Part shown: piece by piece, positions 6,160-12,783 of the stretch
Position numbering within the stretch: position 1 is the first letter of the stretch
Layout: each line of letters opens with the position of its first letter
DNA from: an uncultured bacterium
GTDB lineage: Bacteria > Verrucomicrobiota > Verrucomicrobiia > Opitutales > Intestinicryptomonadaceae
DNA: 14,345 nucleotides
Assembly (NCBI GenBank): GCA_905214995.1
Contig: CAJMOT010000049.1
Coordinates: forward strand, 1 to 14,345
Direction: 5' to 3'
The notes under the pieces: model-generated
The model's input: the letters and a program-made list of their open reading frames with translations, nothing else
What the model was told of the DNA's origin: nothing
Database searches by the model: none
Program-made: the position numbers and the translations under genes

Positions 6160-7497
6160 ATGGAAAACCGAAAAGACTTCGATTTCGCAGAAAAGGCGGC
6201 CGTCTGCGCGGCTGTCGCCGACTATTTGGGGTCCGGAGCCAAAGCGGACGGCATTTCCGCCCGGCGCTTTCGAGTTTTTCATTCCGCGGGGGCGAGGGCG
6301 CAGGCAAACGCGGTGTTCATGGGTTTTCTGAGAAATTTTTTCCCCATAAAAGCCGCCGTCGATGAATTTTGCAAAAAACCTCCGCGACCCGCGCTGAAAG
6401 CCGCCCTTTTTTGCGCGTGCGCGGATCTCGCAGCGCGCAGGAAGGCGTTTCAAGCCGTCGATTCCTGGGTGGAATTCATAAAGGTTAAATTCTCAAGGGG
6501 CGAATCCGGATTCGCAAACGCGATTTTGAGAAAATTCCCGGAATTTATGGAGAAAATCGCGGAAGAGGCCGAAAAAAATCCGTCCGCCGGAAATCTGTCG
6601 CTCGCATACAGCCATCCCGAATGGCTCGTAAAAAAATGGATTTCGGAATTCGGATTGGAAACGGCGTTGGAGATTCTAAAAAACAATCGGATTCCCTCGG
6701 ACGTATTTTTGCGCTCTTCAGGCTCGGAGGCTGCGCGCGCGCTCGAAAAAAAATTTGAAAAATCTCTCCGTTCGTCGCCTTTTGAAAATTTCAAAATTTT
6801 GGCGGGCGGAAGCTGGGAAGCCGCGGAAGAACTCCTCAAATCCGGCGAGTTTTACGCACAGGACCCATCCACGTCTTTCGCGCCCGCGCTCCTGAATCCG
6901 CGCGCCGGAGACTCAATCCTCGACTTGTGCGCCGCCCCCGGCGGAAAATCGCGCATGTGCGCCGACCTCGCCCTGCGCTCCGCGGATTTCGACAAGCCCT
7001 CATGCTCAAATTCCCTGCTCGTATCCGTGGACATTCCCGGCCCGAGAATGGAAAAACTCGAGGAAAACCTCTCCAAGATAGATTTTCTAAAATCGCATTC
7101 CATAGCCTCCGACCTTGAATCCGACGGCCTCGCCGCAGAGCTCGAAAAGCGCGGCCTTCCGGCGCTCTTCGACCGCGTTTTGCTCGACGCCCCGTGCTCC
7201 AACACGGGAGTGTTGCGCAGGCGGCCCGACGCTCGGTACAGGCTGAAAGAATTCGACATTTCCTCCTGCTCCGAACTCCAAAGAACCCTGATGGCGAAAG
7301 CCGCAAAATTCGTAAAGCCCGGCGGAAGATTAGTCTATTCAACCTGTTCAATCGAAAGAGAGGAAAATTTCCGCAACGCCGAATGGTTTGCGAAAAGTTT
7401 TCCGGACTTCGAGCTTGCCGAGAGCAAAATCTGCCTTCCCTCACTTTTTAATGACGGTGGAGGGGCTTTTCTCTTCAAGAGGAGCTCCAGAATATAA
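6160..7497 (+). CDS. rsmB: 16S rRNA (cytosine(967)-C(5))-methyltransferase RsmB
   Basis: The 445-aa length fits the RsmB family (about 430 residues). The N-terminal third (about 1-130) is a NusB-like helical RNA-binding domain. The Rossmann methyltransferase domain carries the S-adenosylmethionine motif I DLCAAPGGKS (255-264), motif IV DAPCSNTG (343-350, Cys346) and motif VI YSTCS (393-397, Cys396). In this RNA m5C family the TC cysteine attacks the cytosine and the PC cysteine assists product release. The enzyme methylates C967 of 16S rRNA in E. coli. The NusB-like domain and CSNTGVLRRRPD context favour RsmB over RsmF/NSUN-type enzymes. The C terminus is slightly short but complete, ending in a conserved-looking GGGAFLFK. 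The ATG at 6160 has no clear Shine-Dalgarno sequence. The gene stands alone, with no visible terminator before the AT-rich stretch. Confidence 0.93.
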   Translation: MENRKDFDFAEKAAVCAAVADYLGSGAKADGISARRFRVFHSAGARAQANAVFMGFLRNFFPIKAAVDEFCKKPPRPALKAALFCACADLAARRKAFQAVDSWVEFIKVKFSRGESGFANAILRKFPEFMEKIAEEAEKNPSAGNLSLAYSHPEWLVKKWISEFGLETALEILKNNRIPSDVFLRSSGSEAARALEKKFEKSLRSSPFENFKILAGGSWEAAEELLKSGEFYAQDPSTSFAPALLNPRAGDSILDLCAAPGGKSRMCADLALRSADFDKPSCSNSLLVSVDIPGPRMEKLEENLSKIDFLKSHSIASDLESDGLAAELEKRGLPALFDRVLLDAPCSNTGVLRRRPDARYRLKEFDISSCSELQRTLMAKAAKFVKPGGRLVYSTCSIEREENFRNAEWFAKSFPDFELAESKICLPSLFNDGGGAFLFKRSSRI

Positions 7498-7725
7498 AAG
7501 TGTGAATTTAAATTAAAATCTATTCTTATTCTTATGGAGTGCAAACAAGTGCAATAACTTTTTTATAAATTGAAATTCAGTATCATAGGTTGATTGTGTC
7601 CGGAAAATAACTATCGGGATGATTGTAAAAAACTTCGTGTTGATGACATATTTACAATTTGTTCGGACAATATTTTCAAGTTATCGACACGGTTTTAAAC
7701 AATTTTTGCCATATCTATAAAAGTA

Positions 7726-7736
7726 CAAAAATGTAG
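7726..7736 (+). repeat. direct repeat CAAAAATGTAG, copy 1
   Basis: An 11-base sequence repeated exactly at 7821-7831, 95 bases further on, in the leader of the redox operon. It may be a protein-binding site or chance in AT-rich DNA. Confidence 0.35.
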
Positions 7737-7820
7737 GAATAGAGTTTTGGCGATTCCACACTCTCAAACGTTTTAGTAAAGAGACTGCGCGAGTTTTCGG
7801 AAGTCTTTAAAACAACTGTC

Positions 7821-7831
7821 CAAAAATGTAG
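7821..7831 (+). repeat. direct repeat CAAAAATGTAG, copy 2
   Basis: The second exact copy of the 11-base sequence seen at 7726-7736. It abuts the 18-bp palindrome that begins at 7832, which makes a composite site more plausible. Confidence 0.35.
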
Positions 7832-7849
7832 CTTTTTTTCGAAAAAAAG
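7832..7849. repeat. perfect 18-bp palindrome
   Basis: CTTTTTTTCGAAAAAAAG is fully self-complementary with no loop. This suits a dimeric DNA-binding protein better than an RNA hairpin, and there is no GC stem, so it is not a standard terminator. It lies about 100 bases upstream of the best -10 box of the redox operon. Confidence 0.5.
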
Positions 7850-7870
7850 GATTTTCGGGAATGAAAAATA

Positions 7871-7900
7871 TTGCAAAAATCCTATTTGGAATCCGATAAT
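7871..7900 (+). promoter_or_regulatory. secondary promoter candidate
   Basis: TTGCAA (7871-7876) and GATAAT (7895-7900) are separated by 18 bases. Both match the housekeeping consensus partially (4/6 and 5/6). It would give a longer leader than the candidate ending at 7956. Confidence 0.3.
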
Positions 7901-7928
7901 TCCGCCATCATTTCCAATTTTCAAAGGG

Positions 7929-7956
7929 TTTAAAGCTCTTTGGAATATTTTATAAT
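7929..7956 (+). promoter_or_regulatory. likely promoter of the redox operon
   Basis: A perfect TATAAT (7951-7956) is preceded at 16 bases by TTTAAA (7929-7934), a 4/6 match to the -35 box. Transcription would start near 7963 and leave a leader of about 34 bases before the ATG at 7997. An inverted repeat CAAAG (7922-7926) / CTTTG (7938-7942) overlaps the -35 region and could be an operator. Confidence 0.5.
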
Positions 7957-7996
7957 ACGCAACTTAACCTACAAAGCTAAGGCTTTTGTTACGATT

Positions 7997-8449
7997 ATGA
8001 CAGAAGGCAGGTTTAAAACCATCCTCGAGGCGTATCCCCCAAAGAGGGAAAATCTCGTCAGCGTCTTGCAGGATATTCAGGAAGAGGAGGGGTTTATTTC
8101 CCCGGAAGCCGTGAGCGAGACAGCCGAATATTTTTTGATTTCGGAGGCCGACGCCTATTCCGTCGCGAGCTTCTACGCGCAGTTCAAGTTTAAGAAACCC
8201 GGCAGGCACACGATAAAGGTCTGCAAGGGAACCGCGTGCCACGTCAGGGGCTCGGGATCGCTGCTCGCCGCGCTCGAAGAGAGGCTCGGCATAAAGGAGG
8301 GCGAGACTACGCCGGACGGCCTCGTAAGCCTCGAGCGCGTCGCGTGCCTCGGCGCCTGCGCGCTCGCTCCGGCGATGGTTGTAGACGACAAAGTCCACGC
8401 GCGCGTGACGCTCGCGGAGATAGAAAAAATCCTCAAATCCCTGAAATAG
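7997..8449 (+). CDS. nuoE: NuoE/HydC-like [2Fe-2S] electron-transfer subunit
   Basis: The 150-aa protein has a helical N-terminal part and a thioredoxin-like [2Fe-2S] domain with all four ligands: CKGTAC (Cys76, Cys81) and CLGAC (Cys117, Cys121). It matches the NuoE subunit of complex I and the HydC subunit of NAD-dependent hydrogenases, which pass electrons to or from the FMN of the NuoF/HydB partner encoded next. The ATG at 7997 is chosen because the conserved-looking sequence begins there; an upstream in-frame TTG (7940) would overlap the likely -10 box. It is the first gene of the operon, with two bases between its stop and the next ATG. The downstream genes show it belongs to a soluble complex and not to membrane complex I, so the nuo symbol is by homology only. 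Confidence 0.9.
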   Translation: MTEGRFKTILEAYPPKRENLVSVLQDIQEEEGFISPEAVSETAEYFLISEADAYSVASFYAQFKFKKPGRHTIKVCKGTACHVRGSGSLLAALEERLGIKEGETTPDGLVSLERVACLGACALAPAMVVDDKVHARVTLAEIEKILKSLK

Positions 8450-8451
8450 CC

Positions 8452-10305
8452 ATGAAGATTCTCGAAAGTTTAAGGGAATCCGCCAAAAAGAATTGGGCGG
8501 AATTCCAAAATCGGGCGCGCGTGATGGTCGGGGCCGCGACATGCGGGCGCGCCGCCGGAGCGGGGGAAGTAATAGAAGAATTTAAAAGGTCCCTGAAAGA
8601 AAACGGACTCGACGGGAAGGTCGAAGTGGTCGAAACCGCCTGCATCGGACTTTGCTACGCCGAGCCGCTCGTCGAAATAAAGCGCGAGGGCGAACCTTCC
8701 GTGCTCTATTCAAACGTGAAGCCCAAAGACGCGGCGAAGCTCGTGTCGGAGCATCTGATAGGCGGCAATCCCGTTGCGGAAAAAGCGGAAGCCGTCATGG
8801 CGGACGAAGAATACCGCGGCATAAAGCCGTTTAAAAAACACCCGATGGTGGAGCTGCAAAAGCGCATAGTGCTGCGCAACTGCGGCGTTATAGACCCCGA
8901 AAACTTCGAACATTGCCTCGCCCGCGGGGGATACGAGGGGTTTGAAAGGGCGCTTTCCATGCCGCCCGAAAAAGTCATAGAGGAGGTCACGGCAAGCGGC
9001 CTGCGCGGCAGGGGCGGCGCGGGTTTTCCGACGGGCGTAAAATGGGGCTTTGCGAGGTCGTCCAAGACTTCCCCCACAAAGTACATAATCTGCAACGCCG
9101 ACGAGGGCGATCCGGGGGCGTTTATGGACCGCTCGGTTCTCGAGGGCGACCCGCACAGCGTGCTTGAAGGCCTGATGATTGCCGGCTACGCCATAGGCGC
9201 CGAATGCGCGTACATCTACGTGCGCTCCGAATACCCGCTGGCGATCCAGAGGCTCAAAAAAGCGATAGCGCAGGCGGAGGAAGCGGGGCTTCTTAAAAGG
9301 GAGCTGCCCAACGGCTTCAAATTTGAAATAAGGATAAAGAAAGGCTCGGGAGCCTTCGTCTGCGGCGAGGAAACCTCCCTCATGGCGAGCATCGAGGGCG
9401 TGCGCGCAATGCCGCGCCCGAAGCCGCCGTTCCCCGCCGCCAAGGGGCTCTTCAAAAAGCCGACCAACATAAACAACGTCGAGACGCTCGCCGCCGTCAG
9501 CTCCATAATGCGCGAAGGCGCGCAGATGTATTCGTCGCTGGGCTCGGAGAAGAGCAAGGGCACCAAGACGTTTTCGCTCGCGGGCAAAATAAAGAGGACG
9601 GGGCTCATCGAAGTGGAGCTCGGCCTGAAGCTCGACGACATAATAAACAAGATCGGCGGCGGCTGCGCGGACGGCAAAAAGTTCAAGGCCGTCCAGACTG
9701 GCGGCCCGTCGGGCGGCTGCCTCACGCCGGAGCACCTCTCCATACCGGTCGACTACGAGAGCCTGGCTGCGGCGGGCTCCATAATAGGCTCGGGCGGATT
9801 GGTCGTGATGAACGAGGACTCCTGCATGGTGGAAGTCGCGAAATTCTTTGTAAACTTCACCGAGAACGAGTCGTGCGGCAAGTGCATTCCCTGCCGCATG
9901 GGAACCCAGCACGCCCACGCGATTCTCGAAAAAATCACTTCCGGCAGGGGCGAAATGGAGGACATCGAGCGCCTCAAAAAAATAGCGTTTACGATGAAGC
10001 AGTCCTCCCTCTGCGGGCTCGGCCAGACGGCGCCCAACCCGATAGTCACTACTCTCAGATACTTCGAGGACGAATACCTCGCGCACATAAGGGAAAAGCG
10101 GTGCCCCGCGCTCGTCTGCCCGCAGTTGGTGCATTTCTCGGTGGACGCCGAAAAGTGCACGGGCTGCACCGCCTGCGAGCGCGTCTGCCCGACGGGCGCC
10201 ATATCCGGCGGCGTCAAAAAGCCGCATTCCATAGATTCCGAAAAATGCATATCCTGCGGCGCGTGCTACCAGAGCTGCAGGTTCGGCGCAATCGCGAGGA
10301 AATAA
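8452..10305 (+). CDS. nuoF: NuoF/HydB-like NADH-binding FMN iron-sulfur subunit
   Basis: The 617-aa protein has the HydB layout. An N-terminal thioredoxin-like ferredoxin domain (about 20-105) is followed by the NADH/FMN domain with GLRGRGGAGFPTG (183-195), CNADEGDPGAFMDR (214-227) and GAFVCGEET (300-308). Next come the N3-type [4Fe-4S] ligands CGKCIPC (Cys475, 478, 481) with Cys521, and a C-terminal 2x[4Fe-4S] ferredoxin domain (Cys569/572/575/579 and Cys599/602/605/609). Such subunits oxidise or reduce NADH at FMN, and in HydABC-type complexes take part in flavin-based electron bifurcation. The extra C-terminal ferredoxin domain separates it from complex I NuoF. In the N-terminal domain only Cys31, Cys64 and Cys68 are present; the first position of the C-x4-C pair is Val26. 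The start is two bases after the previous stop, suggesting translational coupling. Confidence 0.92.
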   Translation: MKILESLRESAKKNWAEFQNRARVMVGAATCGRAAGAGEVIEEFKRSLKENGLDGKVEVVETACIGLCYAEPLVEIKREGEPSVLYSNVKPKDAAKLVSEHLIGGNPVAEKAEAVMADEEYRGIKPFKKHPMVELQKRIVLRNCGVIDPENFEHCLARGGYEGFERALSMPPEKVIEEVTASGLRGRGGAGFPTGVKWGFARSSKTSPTKYIICNADEGDPGAFMDRSVLEGDPHSVLEGLMIAGYAIGAECAYIYVRSEYPLAIQRLKKAIAQAEEAGLLKRELPNGFKFEIRIKKGSGAFVCGEETSLMASIEGVRAMPRPKPPFPAAKGLFKKPTNINNVETLAAVSSIMREGAQMYSSLGSEKSKGTKTFSLAGKIKRTGLIEVELGLKLDDIINKIGGGCADGKKFKAVQTGGPSGGCLTPEHLSIPVDYESLAAAGSIIGSGGLVVMNEDSCMVEVAKFFVNFTENESCGKCIPCRMGTQHAHAILEKITSGRGEMEDIERLKKIAFTMKQSSLCGLGQTAPNPIVTTLRYFEDEYLAHIREKRCPALVCPQLVHFSVDAEKCTGCTACERVCPTGAISGGVKKPHSIDSEKCISCGACYQSCRFGAIARK

Positions 10306-10308
10306 AAA

Positions 10309-12756
10309 ATGAGCACTTTCAAAATTACCATAGACGGACGCCAGGTCGATGCCGAACCCGGAATGACCGTACTCCAGGCCGCCAAAAAGGCGGGAATATT
10401 CATACCGTCGCTCTGCGCGCACGACGAGCTCGACCCCTACGGGGCGTGCCGCCTGTGCGTCGTGGAAATCGACGGAATGCGCGGAACCCCCACTTCCTGC
10501 ACGACGCCCGCCGCCGAGGGAATGGTGGTGCGCACTACTTCCGAACAGCTCGAAACCCAGCGCCGGCGCACGATAGAGCTGATGATGAGCTCCCACCCGT
10601 CGCCGTGCCTCGTATGCGACTCCCGCGCGGACTGCGAGAGCGAGAAGAAAACGCCAACCCGCGCGACTTCCGCCACTCGTTGCGGGGCGTGTTCCAACCG
10701 CCCGGGCTGCGAGCTGCGCAAAGTCGCGCTCGGTTCGTATTCGCGCGATATCGGCCTCCCCATGATCTACGACCCCGCGAAGGTCGAGCGCGACGATCCT
10801 TTCATAGACAAGGACCACAACCTCTGCGTTCTGTGCGGCAGATGCTTTAGGGTCTGCGAGAAAATCCACTCCAAGCCCGCCATAAGCATCGCAAACCGCG
10901 GCAAGAAGGCGAAGATTTCGGCGGCTTTCGGCAGATCTTGGAGCTCTGAGGAGTGCCTGTTCTGCGGGGCGTGCATAGACGCCTGCCCGACCGGCTGCCT
11001 CACCGACAGGTGGGGAAAGTGGTTCGGCGAGCCCGACAAAACCGTGGAGTCCCGCTGCGCGATGTGCCCGAAGCACTGCAAGATCCTGCTGCGAATAAAG
11101 GACGGGAAAGTCGTCTCGGCGGGAATGGCGGCGCTGAACAAGGAGAGCGCGATTTGCCCGATAGGCAGGTTCGCGCTCCCGCAGATGGTAAACTCTCCGC
11201 GGCGGCTGCGCAAAATCGCCGTTCGGCGCGGCAGAGAGCAGGTTCCCGTCCCGCCGGAAGAGGCGGTCGAAAGGCTTTTTGAAATCCTCTCGCAAAACTC
11301 CGGAAAAATTCTCGTCATATCCAACGCAGGCGCGACTTACGAGAGCCGCAAGGCAATGCGCGCCATAGCGGGCGCGTTTGGCGGAAAGCTCGTCGAAATG
11401 CCGCTCGATTCCGACGCCTCAGGCCTTCCCGCCGACATCGCCGCAGACTTGGCCGCCGGCAAGTATTCCGCGGTCTTCTCCTACGGCGACTACATTTCCG
11501 AGGAGGCGGCGCAAAAGATAGCGCATCTGGCGATATTCGACATTATGAAAACTTCCGCGCAAAAGTTCGCGGAAGTCGTGCTGCCGATAAGCGCGTTTGC
11601 GGAAACTTCCGGCACGCTGGCCGCCCCCGACGGCTCCAAAATGGCCGTGCCCGCCGCGGTCGCCTCTTCCGGCGACCAGCGGCCCCTCAACGGCTACCTC
11701 TGCGACTTGTGCAAAAAGCTCGGCGTGGACGTCAAAAAATACGACTTCGACTTCGAGCCCCTTCCGGCGGATTTCAAATCGCCGACGGAGGACAAAAAGG
11801 CGTTGCCGCGCAGGGTATTGGGGCATTTCCTCGCCGACTGCGTTCCGGATCTCGGGCTGCTCGGCCTGCCGCATTCCCCGAAGTGGCATGAAAAGGCGGC
11901 GGCAAAGGCTTCCGGAGGCTTTGAAATCCTCGAGAACAAAATGCTCGTCCCCAATTTCCACGAGCTCACCGTCAAGGCGCCCGAGGCGGCGAAGTTCGCG
12001 CGCCCCGGACAGTTTGCGATACTCATGGCAAATTCCGACAGCGAGCGGTCTCCGTTCACGCTGGTAGACTGGAACGCCGAAGAGGGCTGGGTTAAGTTTA
12101 TAATAGAGGAAGTCGGCAGGTCTTCCGCGGAGATCGGCGCGCTCCAAAAGGGCGACAGGCTCGCGGTTCTAAGCGGCCCGCTCGGGACGCCCCTCGACCT
12201 CGGGCGGTTCAAGGAGGGCTCGAGGGCCCTGCTGCTCGGCGGGTGCTACGGAATCGCCGCAATATACCCGATCGCCCGCGAGCTCAAAAAGGCGGGCGTC
12301 CGGACTGTGTGCGCGATAGAGGCGTCGTCATCATACATGCTCTATTACAAAGACAAGCTCGCATCGGTCTGCGACGAGCTCATAGTTTTCACCCGCGACG
12401 GCAGCGAAGGCCGCAGGGGAGGGTGCATAAACGTCATGGAAGAGCGCGGGGCGGAGTTCGACGAAATCGTCGCCATAGGCTGCGTGTTCATGATGAAGCA
12501 GTGCGCCTCCAAAGCTCCGGCGGACGGGCGCGACATGTTCTGCTCGCTCAACCCGATAATGGTCGACGGAACCGGCATGTGCGGAGCTTGCCGCGTGACG
12601 GTCGGCGGAGAGACGAAGTTCGCGTGCGTCGACGGCCCGTTCTTCCGCCTCGACAAGGTCGATTTCGGCGAGCTCGGCAAGCGCCGCTCGGCGTACAGGC
12701 TGATAGAGATAGAGGCGATGCCGCGCCATCTGAACGGCAAGTGCTACCGCGGTTAA
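10309..12756 (+). CDS. NuoG-like iron-sulfur protein fused to NfnA (FAD/NAD-binding) module
   Basis: An 815-aa two-part protein. Part 1 (1 to about 480) is NuoG/HydA-like: plant-type [2Fe-2S] (Cys36, 47, 50, 64); His-Cys3 [4Fe-4S] (His96, Cys100, 103, 109); two [4Fe-4S] sites (Cys173/176/179/183 and Cys216/219/222/226); a molybdopterin-oxidoreductase-type [4Fe-4S] (Cys250, 253, 257, 283); and a shortened molybdopterin-like fold with the remnant EVVLPISAFAETSGT (422-436). A second C-x2-C-x5-C (Cys125, 128, 134) sits after the His-Cys3 site. Part 2 (about 535-805, from base 11911) is a complete NfnA: FAD site RSPFTLVD (580-587), Gly-rich NAD site LLLGGCYGIAAIYP, and the terminal [2Fe-2S] region with Asp753, Cys758, Cys761 and Cys773, matching the one-Asp three-Cys ligation known for NfnA. 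There is no H-cluster. A GAGGA (10296-10300) with 8-base spacing serves the start. Clusters should wire NuoEF to the adjacent NfnB. Confidence 0.88.
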   Translation: MSTFKITIDGRQVDAEPGMTVLQAAKKAGIFIPSLCAHDELDPYGACRLCVVEIDGMRGTPTSCTTPAAEGMVVRTTSEQLETQRRRTIELMMSSHPSPCLVCDSRADCESEKKTPTRATSATRCGACSNRPGCELRKVALGSYSRDIGLPMIYDPAKVERDDPFIDKDHNLCVLCGRCFRVCEKIHSKPAISIANRGKKAKISAAFGRSWSSEECLFCGACIDACPTGCLTDRWGKWFGEPDKTVESRCAMCPKHCKILLRIKDGKVVSAGMAALNKESAICPIGRFALPQMVNSPRRLRKIAVRRGREQVPVPPEEAVERLFEILSQNSGKILVISNAGATYESRKAMRAIAGAFGGKLVEMPLDSDASGLPADIAADLAAGKYSAVFSYGDYISEEAAQKIAHLAIFDIMKTSAQKFAEVVLPISAFAETSGTLAAPDGSKMAVPAAVASSGDQRPLNGYLCDLCKKLGVDVKKYDFDFEPLPADFKSPTEDKKALPRRVLGHFLADCVPDLGLLGLPHSPKWHEKAAAKASGGFEILENKMLVPNFHELTVKAPEAAKFARPGQFAILMANSDSERSPFTLVDWNAEEGWVKFIIEEVGRSSAEIGALQKGDRLAVLSGPLGTPLDLGRFKEGSRALLLGGCYGIAAIYPIARELKKAGVRTVCAIEASSSYMLYYKDKLASVCDELIVFTRDGSEGRRGGCINVMEERGAEFDEIVAIGCVFMMKQCASKAPADGRDMFCSLNPIMVDGTGMCGACRVTVGGETKFACVDGPFFRLDKVDFGELGKRRSAYRLIEIEAMPRHLNGKCYRG

Positions 12757-12783
12757 AGCAAGGAATTTTCGGAGATATTTAAA

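Larger units (their letters stand above)
7498..7996. other. AT-rich non-coding leader region of the redox operon
   Basis: This 499-base stretch is far more AT-rich than the rest of the window and ends at the start of the four-gene redox operon. It holds a perfect 18-bp palindrome (7832-7849), an 11-base direct repeat (7726-7736 and 7821-7831), an imperfect palindrome TTGTTCGGACAA (7659-7670) and two promoter-like sets. The only notable frame, a 69-codon minus-strand ORF at 7715-7924, is Phe/Lys/Ser-rich and looks like an AT-rich shadow. It is best read as regulatory DNA, a decayed gene or a non-coding RNA locus; these cannot be told apart by eye. Confidence 0.55.

Noticed and set aside
7715..7924. 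69-codon minus-strand frame in the AT-rich stretch
   Set aside because: Phe/Lys/Ser-rich composition follows from the AT content. There is no ribosome site or motif, and the start lies only a few bases from the opposing promoter.
7498..7939. CRISPR array or phage attachment site
   Set aside because: The direct repeats number only two copies of 11 bases with no regular spacer series, and no tRNA, integrase or cas gene is present.
8710..11295. 861-codon open frame on the minus strand
   Set aside because: It spans parts of two well-supported plus-strand redox genes and has no domain, only Arg/Ala/His-rich low-complexity sequence. It is an antisense shadow.
7997..11910. membrane complex I (Nuo) fragment
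   Set aside because: NuoF has a C-terminal 2x[4Fe-4S] domain, the NuoG-like part is fused to NfnA, and no membrane subunit (NuoH, J-N) follows; the operon continues with nfnB and surE.
10309..12756. [FeFe]-hydrogenase HydA
   Set aside because: The ferredoxin domains match HydA/NuoG, but no H-cluster domain or its cysteine motifs are present; the C-terminal half is NfnA instead.
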